Below, piece after piece: positions 24,299 through 32,119 of a stretch of 64,000 nt of DNA. Where the stretch lies: NCBI GenBank assembly GCA_033856515.1, contig JAWVEY010000047.1, forward strand, positions 1 through 64,000, written 5' to 3'. Below the pieces are notes generated by a model. The model worked only from the letters and a program-made list of their open reading frames with translations. It did not search any database and was not told where the DNA came from. Numbering within the stretch: the first letter of the stretch is position 1; each line of letters opens with the position of its first letter. The stretch is from JALZKA01 sp033856515. GTDB lineage: Bacteria; Actinomycetota; Thermoleophilia; Solirubrobacterales; 70-9. The position numbers and the translations under genes were made by a program.

Positions 24299-26035
24299 CT
24301 AAGCCCGCACGCTCGCGTCGAAGTACGGCCGGATGTACTCGCGTAACGCATCGTCGCAGACGTAGACGAAGGTCCCGCGAATCCCGCGTGTAAGCAGCAC
24401 GCCGTAGATGTTGCGCACGTACCGGAGAATGTCCTCGTCTGAGTACGTGATGCCTCGCTGGATGTTGTTCTTCATTCCTTGGCTGTCGAAGTAGTTGGTC
24501 CGGTCAAAGCCAATCCGCTCTCGATCAGTGTCATAGCGAAGGTCAGGACCGATGATTACGCCCGCATAGTTGAGGTCGTAGCCTTGAATTGTGTGAATCG
24601 ATCCGACCTCCTCGACGGAGCCCTCCGACGCAACCCAGTCCCTGTCGGTGCCGTTCCAACGAAGCGAGAATCCGTCCAGCTCAATGTCGTAGGCGGTTCG
24701 ATCGCTCTTGGTGGTCCACTTCCAGGCGAACCCGGCAAGCAGCCGCGCTAGACCCTCAGCTTCGTCAAGTCTCAGGATCTCTGCTCGCATGTCGCCAAGG
24801 TTGTCGAAGAACCGAAGGTCGTATGGAGCGAAAGCCCTGGGATGGGGGCGCCGGGCTTCCCCCGCCAAGATTGCGCGGACGTATCCGATGTAGTCCTCGC
24901 CTGCTCGCACCCGGTGTTGTGTGCGGAGTCGGTGGAGCCTGCCGTTGTGGCGAGCCTCCGCCGCCGCGCATTCCAGGACGTCCGTTGGTAGATCAGCTGG
25001 GCGAACCGATTGGAGGGTGTCCACGAACAGAATCTGATGTCGGCTCATCGCTTGGATCCAGTCCAATTGAGTGATGTCTGGGTCATCAGTGCCAAAGAGA
25101 CGCTCCGTGAGCTCACGAAACTTGGCGTTGAGCGGCCCGGATGCCTGCGCGGCCCGTTGATTGAGGCGATGGGCCTCGTCAACGATCAGCAGATCGAATC
25201 GCTCCGGACTGCCGCCTACTTGGAAGGGAGTAACCACATCCGCCTTGGCCAGGCCGCGCGTCTTCGCGAAGACTCGCTGCACTGACCGTCGCAGCGACTG
25301 CTGAGGAACTACCAGCCCTATGCGAAGCCCGCGCAAGAGTTCGGGGTACGGTGGCGCGAAGAACTCGGAGAACCTCGCGTCCTCGTCGGCCGGTTCATCG
25401 GGCTTTGCGTGGTCAATATCGCGGAGCAGCTTCATCAAATAGATGGCGACGACGGTCTTGCCGGTCCCCGGATCCCCCTGCACCACGGTCATGGTCTCCT
25501 CGCCGGACTCAAATGCCGCGAACAGGTCACGCAGAATGTCCTCAACTGAGAGCGCCTGGTCCGGTGTGAGAGCCTTGAAGGGCGAGAGCTTGAAAAGGTC
25601 CTGGTTCTCGATCTCCGGTAGCGAGCGAGTAAAGAGGCCTTCCTTTCGCAGCTTCTCGAAGATCTCGGAGAACGCTTTCCTGTAGGCCTCCCGCTCGAAA
25701 TAGTCCCGGTCGGTTTGACCGCCATTTCCGTTGAGGACCTGGTAGTTGCCATCCCCGGCAAACCAGTTGATCAGGCGCGACTCAAGGTCGAGGCATGCCG
25801 ACTTGTTGAACTTGTCATCGAGCACGATGCGGGCCTCGCCGAGGGCCCGCTTCTCGGGGGTCGCGAGGTGATCCTTGAGCCGCTTGGCGGCGTCACCGGT
25901 CTCCCCGACGTAGACCGAGGTGCCCCCATTTAGCGTGTAAACGACCGGCCAGTTGACAAAGCGACCCTCGAGCGTCGCCAATGCATCTATGGCTCGCTCG
26001 TTGAACGGAAGCCGTTCGATCCTAGAACTGCCCAT
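24299..26035 (-). CDS. GIY-YIG nuclease fused to DUF2075/Schlafen-group helicase-like ATPase
   Basis: A 578-residue protein. The N-terminal GIY-YIG-like domain is about residues 28-100 (VVYTL...VYVGETGDAAKRLKDHL). The ATPase part has Walker A GDPGTGKT at 187-194, Walker B LLIVDEAH at 282-289, an arginine-containing TQHR at 372-375, HTIQGYD at 481-487 and LLTRGIRGTFVYV at 547-559. This combination defines DUF2075 superfamily-1 helicase-like proteins with a nuclease head. It overlaps the MazG-like gene by 14 bp and follows it in the same operon. A role in defence or damaged-nucleic-acid processing is inferred from architecture and context. Confidence 0.85.
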   Translation of the reverse strand: MGSSRIERLPFNERAIDALATLEGRFVNWPVVYTLNGGTSVYVGETGDAAKRLKDHLATPEKRALGEARIVLDDKFNKSACLDLESRLINWFAGDGNYQVLNGNGGQTDRDYFEREAYRKAFSEIFEKLRKEGLFTRSLPEIENQDLFKLSPFKALTPDQALSVEDILRDLFAAFESGEETMTVVQGDPGTGKTVVAIYLMKLLRDIDHAKPDEPADEDARFSEFFAPPYPELLRGLRIGLVVPQQSLRRSVQRVFAKTRGLAKADVVTPFQVGGSPERFDLLIVDEAHRLNQRAAQASGPLNAKFRELTERLFGTDDPDITQLDWIQAMSRHQILFVDTLQSVRPADLPTDVLECAAAEARHNGRLHRLRTQHRVRAGEDYIGYVRAILAGEARRPHPRAFAPYDLRFFDNLGDMRAEILRLDEAEGLARLLAGFAWKWTTKSDRTAYDIELDGFSLRWNGTDRDWVASEGSVEEVGSIHTIQGYDLNYAGVIIGPDLRYDTDRERIGFDRTNYFDSQGMKNNIQRGITYSDEDILRYVRNIYGVLLTRGIRGTFVYVCDDALREYIRPYFDASVRA

Positions 26036-26339
26036 ACTTCGTGCTCCGCCCGCGCGCCTTGTCGGTCGGGTACTTCTCCCGCGTCCGCTCGAGTTTTGCG
26101 AGAACGATCTCGTCGGTGCTCAGGTCGAGAGATTGAGCGAGGAGATGGCAATAGGTCAGCACATCGGCAAGCTCATCTACGATCCGCTCGAGGTCGGCCT
26201 CATCAGACCACTGAAAGCACTCGAGCAATTCGCCAGCCTCAATGGCGATGCTCTTGGCGAGGTTCTCCTGCGTGTGAAACTGAGCCCAGTCGCGCTCAGC
26301 GACGAAGCTCCGGAGCTTTGCCTCAACACTTTCGGACAC
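26022..26339 (-). CDS. MazG-like nucleotide pyrophosphohydrolase
   Basis: A 105-residue all-helical protein from the GTG at 26339. The NTP-PPase signature is present: ENLAKSIAIEAGELLECFQW followed by VDELADVLTYCHLLAQSLDL, giving the ExxE-12..28-ExxD metal-binding pattern. It hydrolyses nucleoside triphosphates to monophosphates. A longer frame extends upstream but reads across the neighbouring gene. The preserved 14-bp overlap with the GIY-YIG/DUF2075 gene says the two act together. The start is chosen by homology because no strong ribosome site is visible. Confidence 0.82.
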   Translation of the reverse strand: MSESVEAKLRSFVAERDWAQFHTQENLAKSIAIEAGELLECFQWSDEADLERIVDELADVLTYCHLLAQSLDLSTDEIVLAKLERTREKYPTDKARGRSTKYGQF

Positions 26340-26415
26340 GTTCTGCGCATCGTATGCCTCCGCGCGGGACGGATACGACACCAGGGTGACGCAGCTCTGA
26401 GAAGACGCCCGTGAC

Positions 26416-27180
26416 CTAGTACGGCTCACAAGCGGCGGGATCGCCGTCGCTTGTGTCAAGCCCGTAATGGTCGTTGCCCACAACGGTGACTGGCCCCGTG
26501 TAGTCCGGTCCGTCGCCAGATCCACCCTCGCAGTCGTAATCGGGTGAGTTCGGATCGAGGCAAGCGCCTGAGTAGTTCGAGTCGCAGTTTGATGCCGCCG
26601 GCTGCACCGCTGCTGTCTGCTGAATGTCTTCCTCTGCTTTCTCAGCCGCCTCGGCCTTCTCCCGCTGCCGCTCGCGCTGTGCCTCTCTTTGGGCTTGGCG
26701 CTGTTTCGCGAGTTGCTCTGCGAGCCGATCCGCGCGTTCGTCAGCGCGATTTTCACTGTGTTGTTTCGACGCGGACCTGCTCGATGCGAGGGCGTGGTCG
26801 TCACCGTCGTCGCTAGCGACGGTCTCACGCGCACCCACCGGCAGGGCCATGACGAGAATCGCCAAGAACACGCCCACGGTGCCGAGGCCTTTGAGTACGT
26901 CGTCCACTTGCTCGGGTTCATTCGCCTTGGTCGACCTCCAAAGGAAGAACGACCCGACTAGAAAGGCGACTACAAGAACGGTGAGGACGTATCCAACGGC
27001 GACCCCCTCGTAGTGCTTCGAGATCCAGCCGTCCTCACTGTCGAAAACCTCGGTCCCGGTCGGTGTAAGGCCAAGCAAGTGCCCCAACCCTGAGACGCCG
27101 TACACCACCGCGGCAATCACGATGCAGATTCCTATGAGCCACCCCAGCCATCCTCCGCCGGAGTCGTGTCGGTTGTTCAT
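26416..27180 (-). CDS. Membrane protein with coiled coil and Excalibur-like cysteine-rich C-terminus
   Basis: A 254-residue protein. The ATG at 27180 has AGGGAGAT upstream. Three hydrophobic segments (about 12-33, 61-82, 97-115) are followed by a highly charged KQ/RE-rich coiled coil (about 140-195). The end has CDSNYSGACLDPNSPDYDC...GNDHYGLDTSDGDPAACE, which resembles the Excalibur or thermonuclease-associated calcium-binding region (CDPNYSGACVP, D-x-D-x-D-G...C). It ends 76 bases upstream of the MazG start in the same direction. Function unknown. Confidence 0.72.
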   Translation of the reverse strand: MNNRHDSGGGWLGWLIGICIVIAAVVYGVSGLGHLLGLTPTGTEVFDSEDGWISKHYEGVAVGYVLTVLVVAFLVGSFFLWRSTKANEPEQVDDVLKGLGTVGVFLAILVMALPVGARETVASDDGDDHALASSRSASKQHSENRADERADRLAEQLAKQRQAQREAQRERQREKAEAAEKAEEDIQQTAAVQPAASNCDSNYSGACLDPNSPDYDCEGGSGDGPDYTGPVTVVGNDHYGLDTSDGDPAACEPY

Positions 27181-27414
27181 TGATATCTCCCTACGACGCG
27201 AACGCCAATAGGGTCTCATCGCTTAGACGGCCCTACAACCGCAGAACTCCGACGATCTAGTTCGGGAAAATACGTAAACCTTTGGCCTGAGGCCTTAGGG
27301 TGTCTCATGCGTCAGTGACGCGCGACGAGATCCGATCCGTCGCCGACCTGAGCGCGACGGCTAAGCACCCGCCTGCGCCACGTCCACCCGTTCAAGCTGG
27401 CGGCAGGCGACGGT
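27181..27414. other. Intergenic region, no gene seen
   Basis: This stretch separates two minus-strand genes and should hold the promoter of the Excalibur-like membrane protein. No clear -35/-10 pair, hairpin or short gene with a ribosome site could be supported. Confidence 0.4.
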
Positions 27415-28395
27415 TCAGGGAATGTTGGTTTCGTTCTCGCAGCGCTTCGCGGTATCGGTGTCGGCGCCGCCGTCGCAGTCGTCGCTGGCGCCCTCACCAC
27501 CGTTCAGCGCGTCGTTCCCGGCACCTGCGAGGAGAACGTCATCTGCGCCGTCGCCCTTGAGCTTGTCGGCATCGCCTCCGATTGCCATTCCCGTGGTGCT
27601 CTGAAGGTCGCCGTAGATCAAGTCGGCGTCATCTCCGCCGGAGATCTTGTCCTTGGCGCCGCCTCCCGCATCGCCTGATGTGCTGCGGCTGTCGCCGATG
27701 ATGAAGTCCTCGCCGGCATCGCCGAAGATCTCGTCATCTCCGCCGCCACTCGCGTCGGCTGAGGTCCCGTTGCTGTCACCCGTGATGAAGTCCTCGCCGT
27801 CACCGCCGCGAATCGTGTCCTCACCACCCCCGGTGGCTGTGTCGCCGCCCGTCGACTGCGAGTCGCCCGTCATGAAGTCGTCGCCGTCGCCACCCTCGAG
27901 CAAATCGGAGCCGCCGCCTGCCGAGTTGTCGAGAGTGGACTGCGAGTCGCCGACCATGAAGTCCGCGCCGTCACCGCCGAAGAGCTTGTCGTCTCCAGCA
28001 CCCGTTACCGAACAGTCTGAACACGAGGCGTAGCCGAAGAGGCCGTCGTCGGCCTTGCCTCCCTTCAGCTTGTCGTCGCCACTGTCGCCGTTGATGTCGT
28101 CACCGCCGGCGCCTCCGGACAAGACGTCTTGTCCGTCGCCACCGCAGATCAGATCCTCACCGCCACGGCCCTTTACGCGATCCTCTCCGCCTCCCGCGAA
28201 AATCACGTCCGGACCGGAGGTTCCCGTGATCGTGTTGTCGCCGTCCCCCTTGGAGATGGTCACATTCTCGCCGAAACAGGTCTGCCCAAGCCGGGCTTGA
28301 TCGTCGCCTGTCGCGGCAGGCGCGTTGGAGCCCGCGCCGACGATGATTGCAACGCCTGCCGCCAAGGCCGCTCCGGTCCCCCGTGATCGCCTCAT
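27415..28395 (-). CDS. RTX-like calcium-binding repeat protein
   Basis: A 326-residue exported protein (ATG 28395, signal peptide with ALAAGVAIIVGAGSNAPAATG). From about residue 55 it is built of hemolysin-type glycine/aspartate repeats (GGDGDDFMTGDSQST, GGGEDTIRGGDGEDFITGDS and so on). The classic nonapeptides GGxGxDxUx alternate with a 10-15 residue Ser/Thr-rich insert, giving a longer period of about 35 residues, at least five times. Calcium would fold the repeats outside the cell. There is no catalytic domain and no RTX C-terminal type I secretion signal that I can identify. Confidence 0.8.
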   Translation of the reverse strand: MRRSRGTGAALAAGVAIIVGAGSNAPAATGDDQARLGQTCFGENVTISKGDGDNTITGTSGPDVIFAGGGEDRVKGRGGEDLICGGDGQDVLSGGAGGDDINGDSGDDKLKGGKADDGLFGYASCSDCSVTGAGDDKLFGGDGADFMVGDSQSTLDNSAGGGSDLLEGGDGDDFMTGDSQSTGGDTATGGGEDTIRGGDGEDFITGDSNGTSADASGGGDDEIFGDAGEDFIIGDSRSTSGDAGGGAKDKISGGDDADLIYGDLQSTTGMAIGGDADKLKGDGADDVLLAGAGNDALNGGEGASDDCDGGADTDTAKRCENETNIP

Positions 28396-28470
28396 GAAGC
28401 CGAATCTACCGCCGCCGGACCCAGCGGTCAAGTCGGGCGCAGCCCAGGTTTCTGCGAGACTCGCGCGCTT

Positions 28471-29400
28471 ATGGATTCCGCCTTCTCCGCCTGGTCGCTC
28501 GAGCTGCATGGCCACGAGGTGATCTACCGCACGGCTGGCTCGGGGCCTCCCGTGGTGATCGTCCACGGCATGGTGAACTCGTCGAAGCACTGGCGCGAGG
28601 TCGCCCTCAAGCTCGCCGAGACGCACACGGTGATCGTGCCCGACCTGATCGGCCATGGGGATTCAGCCGCGGTCCGCGGCGACTACTCGATCGGTGCTCA
28701 CGCCGCGGTGATTCGCGACCTCCTGTCGGCGATTGGCGTCGAGTCAGCGACGTTCGTGGGGCACTCGCTCGGCGGCGGGATCGCGATGCAGTTCTTCTAC
28801 CAATTTCCCCACAAGGTCGAGCGCTTGGCGCTGGTGTCGAGCGGCGGCCTCGGCCAGGACGTGAGCCCGATGCTCCGCGGTGCTGCCTTGCCCGGTGCGG
28901 CGGGGTTCGTCTGGGCCGCTTCACATCGGAGCGTCCTCGGCATCCTCGACGGCATCGCAGCGGCTGGGGGCAAGGCGGGCTGGCAAAATGCCGTTTACCT
29001 CAAGGCCGTCACTCGCGCGCTTCGACCGCTGCAGGATCCGGGCGCTCGCCAGGCGTTCCTTCAGTCGCTCCGCGCGGTGATCGACATCCACGGCCAGAAG
29101 GTCTCGGCGGTCGATCGCCTGTATCTCTTGGGGCCGATCGAGACCCTGATCGTCTGGGGCGAGAAGGACCGCACGATTCCGATTCAGCACGGGATCGAGG
29201 CGCACGCCCTCATCCCGCTCTCCCGCATGGAGACCCTCCCGCGAGCCGCGCACTTCCCGAACCTGGAGGATCCCTCAGGCCTCGCCGAGGTCCTCAATCG
29301 CTGGCTCGCGGAGACGAAGCCGTTTGTCCTCTCCGAAGAGGACTGGGCCGAGCTCATCGCCTCGAAGCTCGTTCGCGGCCGGCACCTGCGGGCCGCTTGA
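28471..29400 (+). CDS. Alpha/beta-fold hydrolase
   Basis: A 309-residue soluble enzyme with VVIVHGMVNSSKHW (oxyanion HG), nucleophile elbow FVGHSLGGGIAMQF (Ser near 97), the acid in IVWGEKDRTIP (Asp near 233) and His in RAAHFPNLEDP near 258. Probably an esterase, lipase or haloperoxidase-like hydrolase; the substrate is not determinable. Divergent from the RTX-like gene with 75 bases between starts. Confidence 0.85.
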   Translation: MDSAFSAWSLELHGHEVIYRTAGSGPPVVIVHGMVNSSKHWREVALKLAETHTVIVPDLIGHGDSAAVRGDYSIGAHAAVIRDLLSAIGVESATFVGHSLGGGIAMQFFYQFPHKVERLALVSSGGLGQDVSPMLRGAALPGAAGFVWAASHRSVLGILDGIAAAGGKAGWQNAVYLKAVTRALRPLQDPGARQAFLQSLRAVIDIHGQKVSAVDRLYLLGPIETLIVWGEKDRTIPIQHGIEAHALIPLSRMETLPRAAHFPNLEDPSGLAEVLNRWLAETKPFVLSEEDWAELIASKLVRGRHLRAA

Positions 29401-29411
29401 TCTTGGGCTGC

Positions 29412-30872
29412 CTATCTTCGCCAACTTCCGCTTGGATTCCCTTCAGGCAAGCGCATTGGATAGCTCAATGAACCCTGCGCTGCGCTGCCGAGCCAGCCAC
29501 CCCAGCGATCAATGAAATCTTCAACGTCGCCGGGATTGAGGCGGGTAAACGGCCACGCCACCTGCATTGTCCCCATGACGGGCTCAAGGGCCGCATTCGC
29601 CTGAGCTGGGGCCTGCGCGAAGGGCGTCACGGGAGGTCGGCCTCCAACGACCCCTGACTGCATGAAAGCTGTTTCGAACCAGGCGAACTCCCCCTCGTTC
29701 ACAGCATCACAGAACCATAGAGAATGCCCCCTGCCCGCATATCCATGGCTGTGGGAGGGCATCCTCAAGGAAATCATCGAGTGGCAGATCACATCGAAGG
29801 ACGACACGGCGCCTGGCGGGCTTGCCTCGACAGTGTGAATACCTAGCTGTGCTTCACCTAATGTGAGTTCCCACTCAGGCCTGTCGTCGTAGAGCCCGGC
29901 TGTCGAGATGGCTGTGGGCGCTGCCTCGAGGATCACCTTTCTCAGGTCAATAGAGATCCGGACAAGCGACTTGGTCGCTGCCTCCACCAATTCCTGTCGT
30001 CGCTCAGCAGCGGTCTGGGCGAGGGAGGCTTTGCGTTCGGATTCCGCTCTCTGAGATACCTGCACTTGATTCGCTTGATGGAGGGCCGCCAGACCGCCCG
30101 TAGCTTCCCGCGGGGTCACGCGTCGGAGGCGATCTAGGAAGACGGACGCAGATGGTCGCGCTCCCGCCGACTTGTATAAACACTCCTCGATCAGCGAACC
30201 GAAGGGGATGGGAACGTCTTCCAAAGCACTCGGTTCCGAATGCAGATGTTGGTCTCGGAAGTCGGGGCCAGAGAACGGCCGAGCGCCACTCACGAGCTCG
30301 AATGCGACGACTCCCAACGCGTAAATGTCAGTCGCGCTTGTTGCGTGCTCGTAGCGCCACTGCTCGGGCGCCGCGTAGGGCGGGGTCATCATGAACTTGC
30401 GAGTCTCGTCGCCGGTGGTCGCCTCTGCATAGCGCGAGATGCCGAAATCCGCGAGGCACCACGCGTCGTCAAGCAGCAAAATGTTCTCTGGCTTCACGTC
30501 CCGGTGAACCACTTGGTCAGCGAGGCTGTCGAGGGCAACCGCGACATCGTCTAAGACGGAGATGGCGTCGGTGAGTGAGAGCGCGCCTCCGGAAGCCTTT
30601 AAGTGGGCGCGCAGGGATTTTTCGGCGCGGGGCATGACCAGCACCCAAGCGTCGTCAGTCTCACCGGAGTCGAGGATCGGGATCACATTCTTGGCGCCGT
30701 CCAGATTGACGAACAGAAGCTCCCTTTCCGCCCCAGGGGCTTTCGGGATGAACTTCGCAGCACCCCGCGTGCCGCCGCTTGTCGCCTCGAACACCTCGCC
30801 GAACCCGCTGTCGTCACCTATGCGGGTTCCAATAACCCAGGTTTGTTCAAGGTTGATTTCTCCGGGGGCCAT
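29412..30872 (-). CDS. Soluble serine/threonine protein kinase with novel C-terminal domain
   Basis: A 486-residue Hanks-type kinase. Glycine loop at about 18-28, catalytic lysine Lys40, HRDVKPEN at 123-130, DFG at 142-144, APE at 168-170, with the kinase ending near residue 252. A short coiled coil follows (about 262-300), then about 185 residues of unrecognised sequence. No transmembrane helix or PASTA repeats exist, unlike housekeeping PknB. The position in a nuclease-rich accessory region suggests a signalling role in defence, as for other stand-alone kinases, but this is inference. A TTGACC-16-TATGCA promoter (31014-30987) lies about 115 bases upstream. Confidence 0.85.
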   Translation of the reverse strand: MAPGEINLEQTWVIGTRIGDDSGFGEVFEATSGGTRGAAKFIPKAPGAERELLFVNLDGAKNVIPILDSGETDDAWVLVMPRAEKSLRAHLKASGGALSLTDAISVLDDVAVALDSLADQVVHRDVKPENILLLDDAWCLADFGISRYAEATTGDETRKFMMTPPYAAPEQWRYEHATSATDIYALGVVAFELVSGARPFSGPDFRDQHLHSEPSALEDVPIPFGSLIEECLYKSAGARPSASVFLDRLRRVTPREATGGLAALHQANQVQVSQRAESERKASLAQTAAERRQELVEAATKSLVRISIDLRKVILEAAPTAISTAGLYDDRPEWELTLGEAQLGIHTVEASPPGAVSSFDVICHSMISLRMPSHSHGYAGRGHSLWFCDAVNEGEFAWFETAFMQSGVVGGRPPVTPFAQAPAQANAALEPVMGTMQVAWPFTRLNPGDVEDFIDRWGGWLGSAAQGSLSYPMRLPEGNPSGSWRR

Positions 30873-31253
30873 TAGTTCTCCGATGGTTTGGGCGCAGAGG
30901 GAGCGTAACGTTGGGGGGTATCCAGTTCCGCTAGGCCCGCAGTTCTTCTATCGTGGCCGATGGTTCCTGAGACAGAGGCAGGCTTGTGCATAACAGCGTG
31001 GTTGACAGGGTCAAGTCACCGCTACTGCCGGCAGGACGCGGGCCGTACGTCGGTCGGGGCGGCGCTCCGACCGCGTACACGGCCGCCAGGGCGTCCGCAG
31101 CCGCGTCCGGCGCGTCACGATCTGGCGAACGGTCCATGTGCTGACGCAGTGTGGGTGCTTTGGCAAGGAAGCACCACACCCCGAAGCGGCGCGGCTGATC
31201 GCACAACTCAGGCTGCACATGACCGCTGTGGCCCATGACCGGAGGGCTGGGCC
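30873..31253. other. Intergenic region; kinase promoter, no convincing gene
   Basis: On the minus strand TTGACC (31014-31009) and TATGCA (30992-30987), 16 bases apart, make a plausible promoter for the kinase gene. From about 31060 to 31256 one plus-strand frame is open and ends ...EAARLIAQLRLHMTAVAHD. It has no supported start and may be a gene remnant. Confidence 0.4.
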
Positions 31254-31817
31254 ATGACATCGAGCGGTAGCCTCCTCCGCGTGGAAGAAGCGATTTTCGG
31301 CTTCATCGGGGTCGTCGTGGGCGTGACGATGAGCTTCCTGTTCGAAGAGCTCCGAGTACGCCGCAAAGAACGTCAAGAGCTACGCACCGCGGCTCGCCTA
31401 GCGATGCGGGATTTTCACCTTACGCGGCAGCGGTTGAAGAAAGCAATCGAATCCAAAGAGGGCTGGACGGCCTGGGAGGCGTCAGCCTCTCTGAGAAGCA
31501 GTTACGAGCCGGTTTTGGCATTCCATATGGGCGATGAGGATGTGTGGAATGACATGTGGCGCGTTCTAGGCGGCATCGACGTCGTCTACGGTGATTACAA
31601 GCCAGGACAGGATTTGTCCGACAGCGAGATCGAATCTCTCGAGGGCATCCTCGAGCGCACTCGAAAGGCGATCCGCGTGTTGCGCGAATCGGGCGCAGCC
31701 GGGAAGACAAAACGACGACGAGCCGGTGAGAGTGACGAGCTCCTGAGTATCTCTTTCGGTCTGCGGGGACGCGGAATCACCATCGCATTGGTGCGGGCGC
31801 CGCGCGCCAAAGCGTGA
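31254..31817 (+). CDS. Single-pass membrane protein with helical cytoplasmic domain
   Basis: A 187-residue protein with one N-terminal hydrophobic helix (AIFGFIGVVVGVTMSFLFEEL, about 13-33) followed by a charged, helix-rich cytoplasmic domain (EELRVRRKERQELRTAARLAMRDF...). The layout resembles small membrane proteins that accompany effector genes in accessory islands. No family is recognised. A GTG at 31280 is an alternative start nearer the helix. Between the kinase (divergent) and the DEAD-box helicase. Confidence 0.62.
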   Translation: MTSSGSLLRVEEAIFGFIGVVVGVTMSFLFEELRVRRKERQELRTAARLAMRDFHLTRQRLKKAIESKEGWTAWEASASLRSSYEPVLAFHMGDEDVWNDMWRVLGGIDVVYGDYKPGQDLSDSEIESLEGILERTRKAIRVLRESGAAGKTKRRRAGESDELLSISFGLRGRGITIALVRAPRAKA

Positions 31818-32119
31818 GGCGTCCCGAGGTTTGGAGGGTCAGATGCATTTTTGGGCTCCTAAGGTCCTTTCCGGGAAAGGGCTTCTTCGCTCAGGGTCCG
31901 CGGGCCAGAGTCGCGTCGATCTCGTCTAGGTGACGATGGAGCGATTCCGCCGGTAAGCGCATTTTCGCGGGCATACAGCTACGCTTCTCCCGTGCGGGTG
32001 AGTCTCACCCGCGAGGTTTCGCTCAGTTCCGGTGCACAACGAAGTGCGGTTCGGGTCACAGGTCGAACTCTCCCGAATCACACCGCGGCCCTACGGGTTG
32101 CGATAAAGAAAGCACCTAT
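31818..32119. promoter_or_regulatory. Leader region of the DEAD-box helicase with two hairpins
   Basis: Hairpin CCTTTC (31866-31871)/GAAAGG (31875-31880), extended by outer AAG/CTT, lies 48 bases after the upstream stop and may terminate that transcript. A strong stem GCGGGTGAG (31994-32002)/CTCACCCGC (32004-32012) lies 107 bases before the helicase start, suggesting a structured 5' leader of the kind that controls DEAD-box helicase mRNAs. No gene seen. Confidence 0.4.

Noticed and set aside
27600..28200. Regularly spaced short DNA repeats that could suggest a CRISPR array
   Set aside because: The repeats are translated as RTX-like Gly/Asp nonapeptides in an intact frame; spacers are not unique and there are no cas genes.
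31060..31256. Open plus-strand frame ending in EAARLIAQLRLHMTAVAHD
   Set aside because: Looks protein-like at its end but has no supported start or ribosome site and no recognisable family; treated as possible remnant only.
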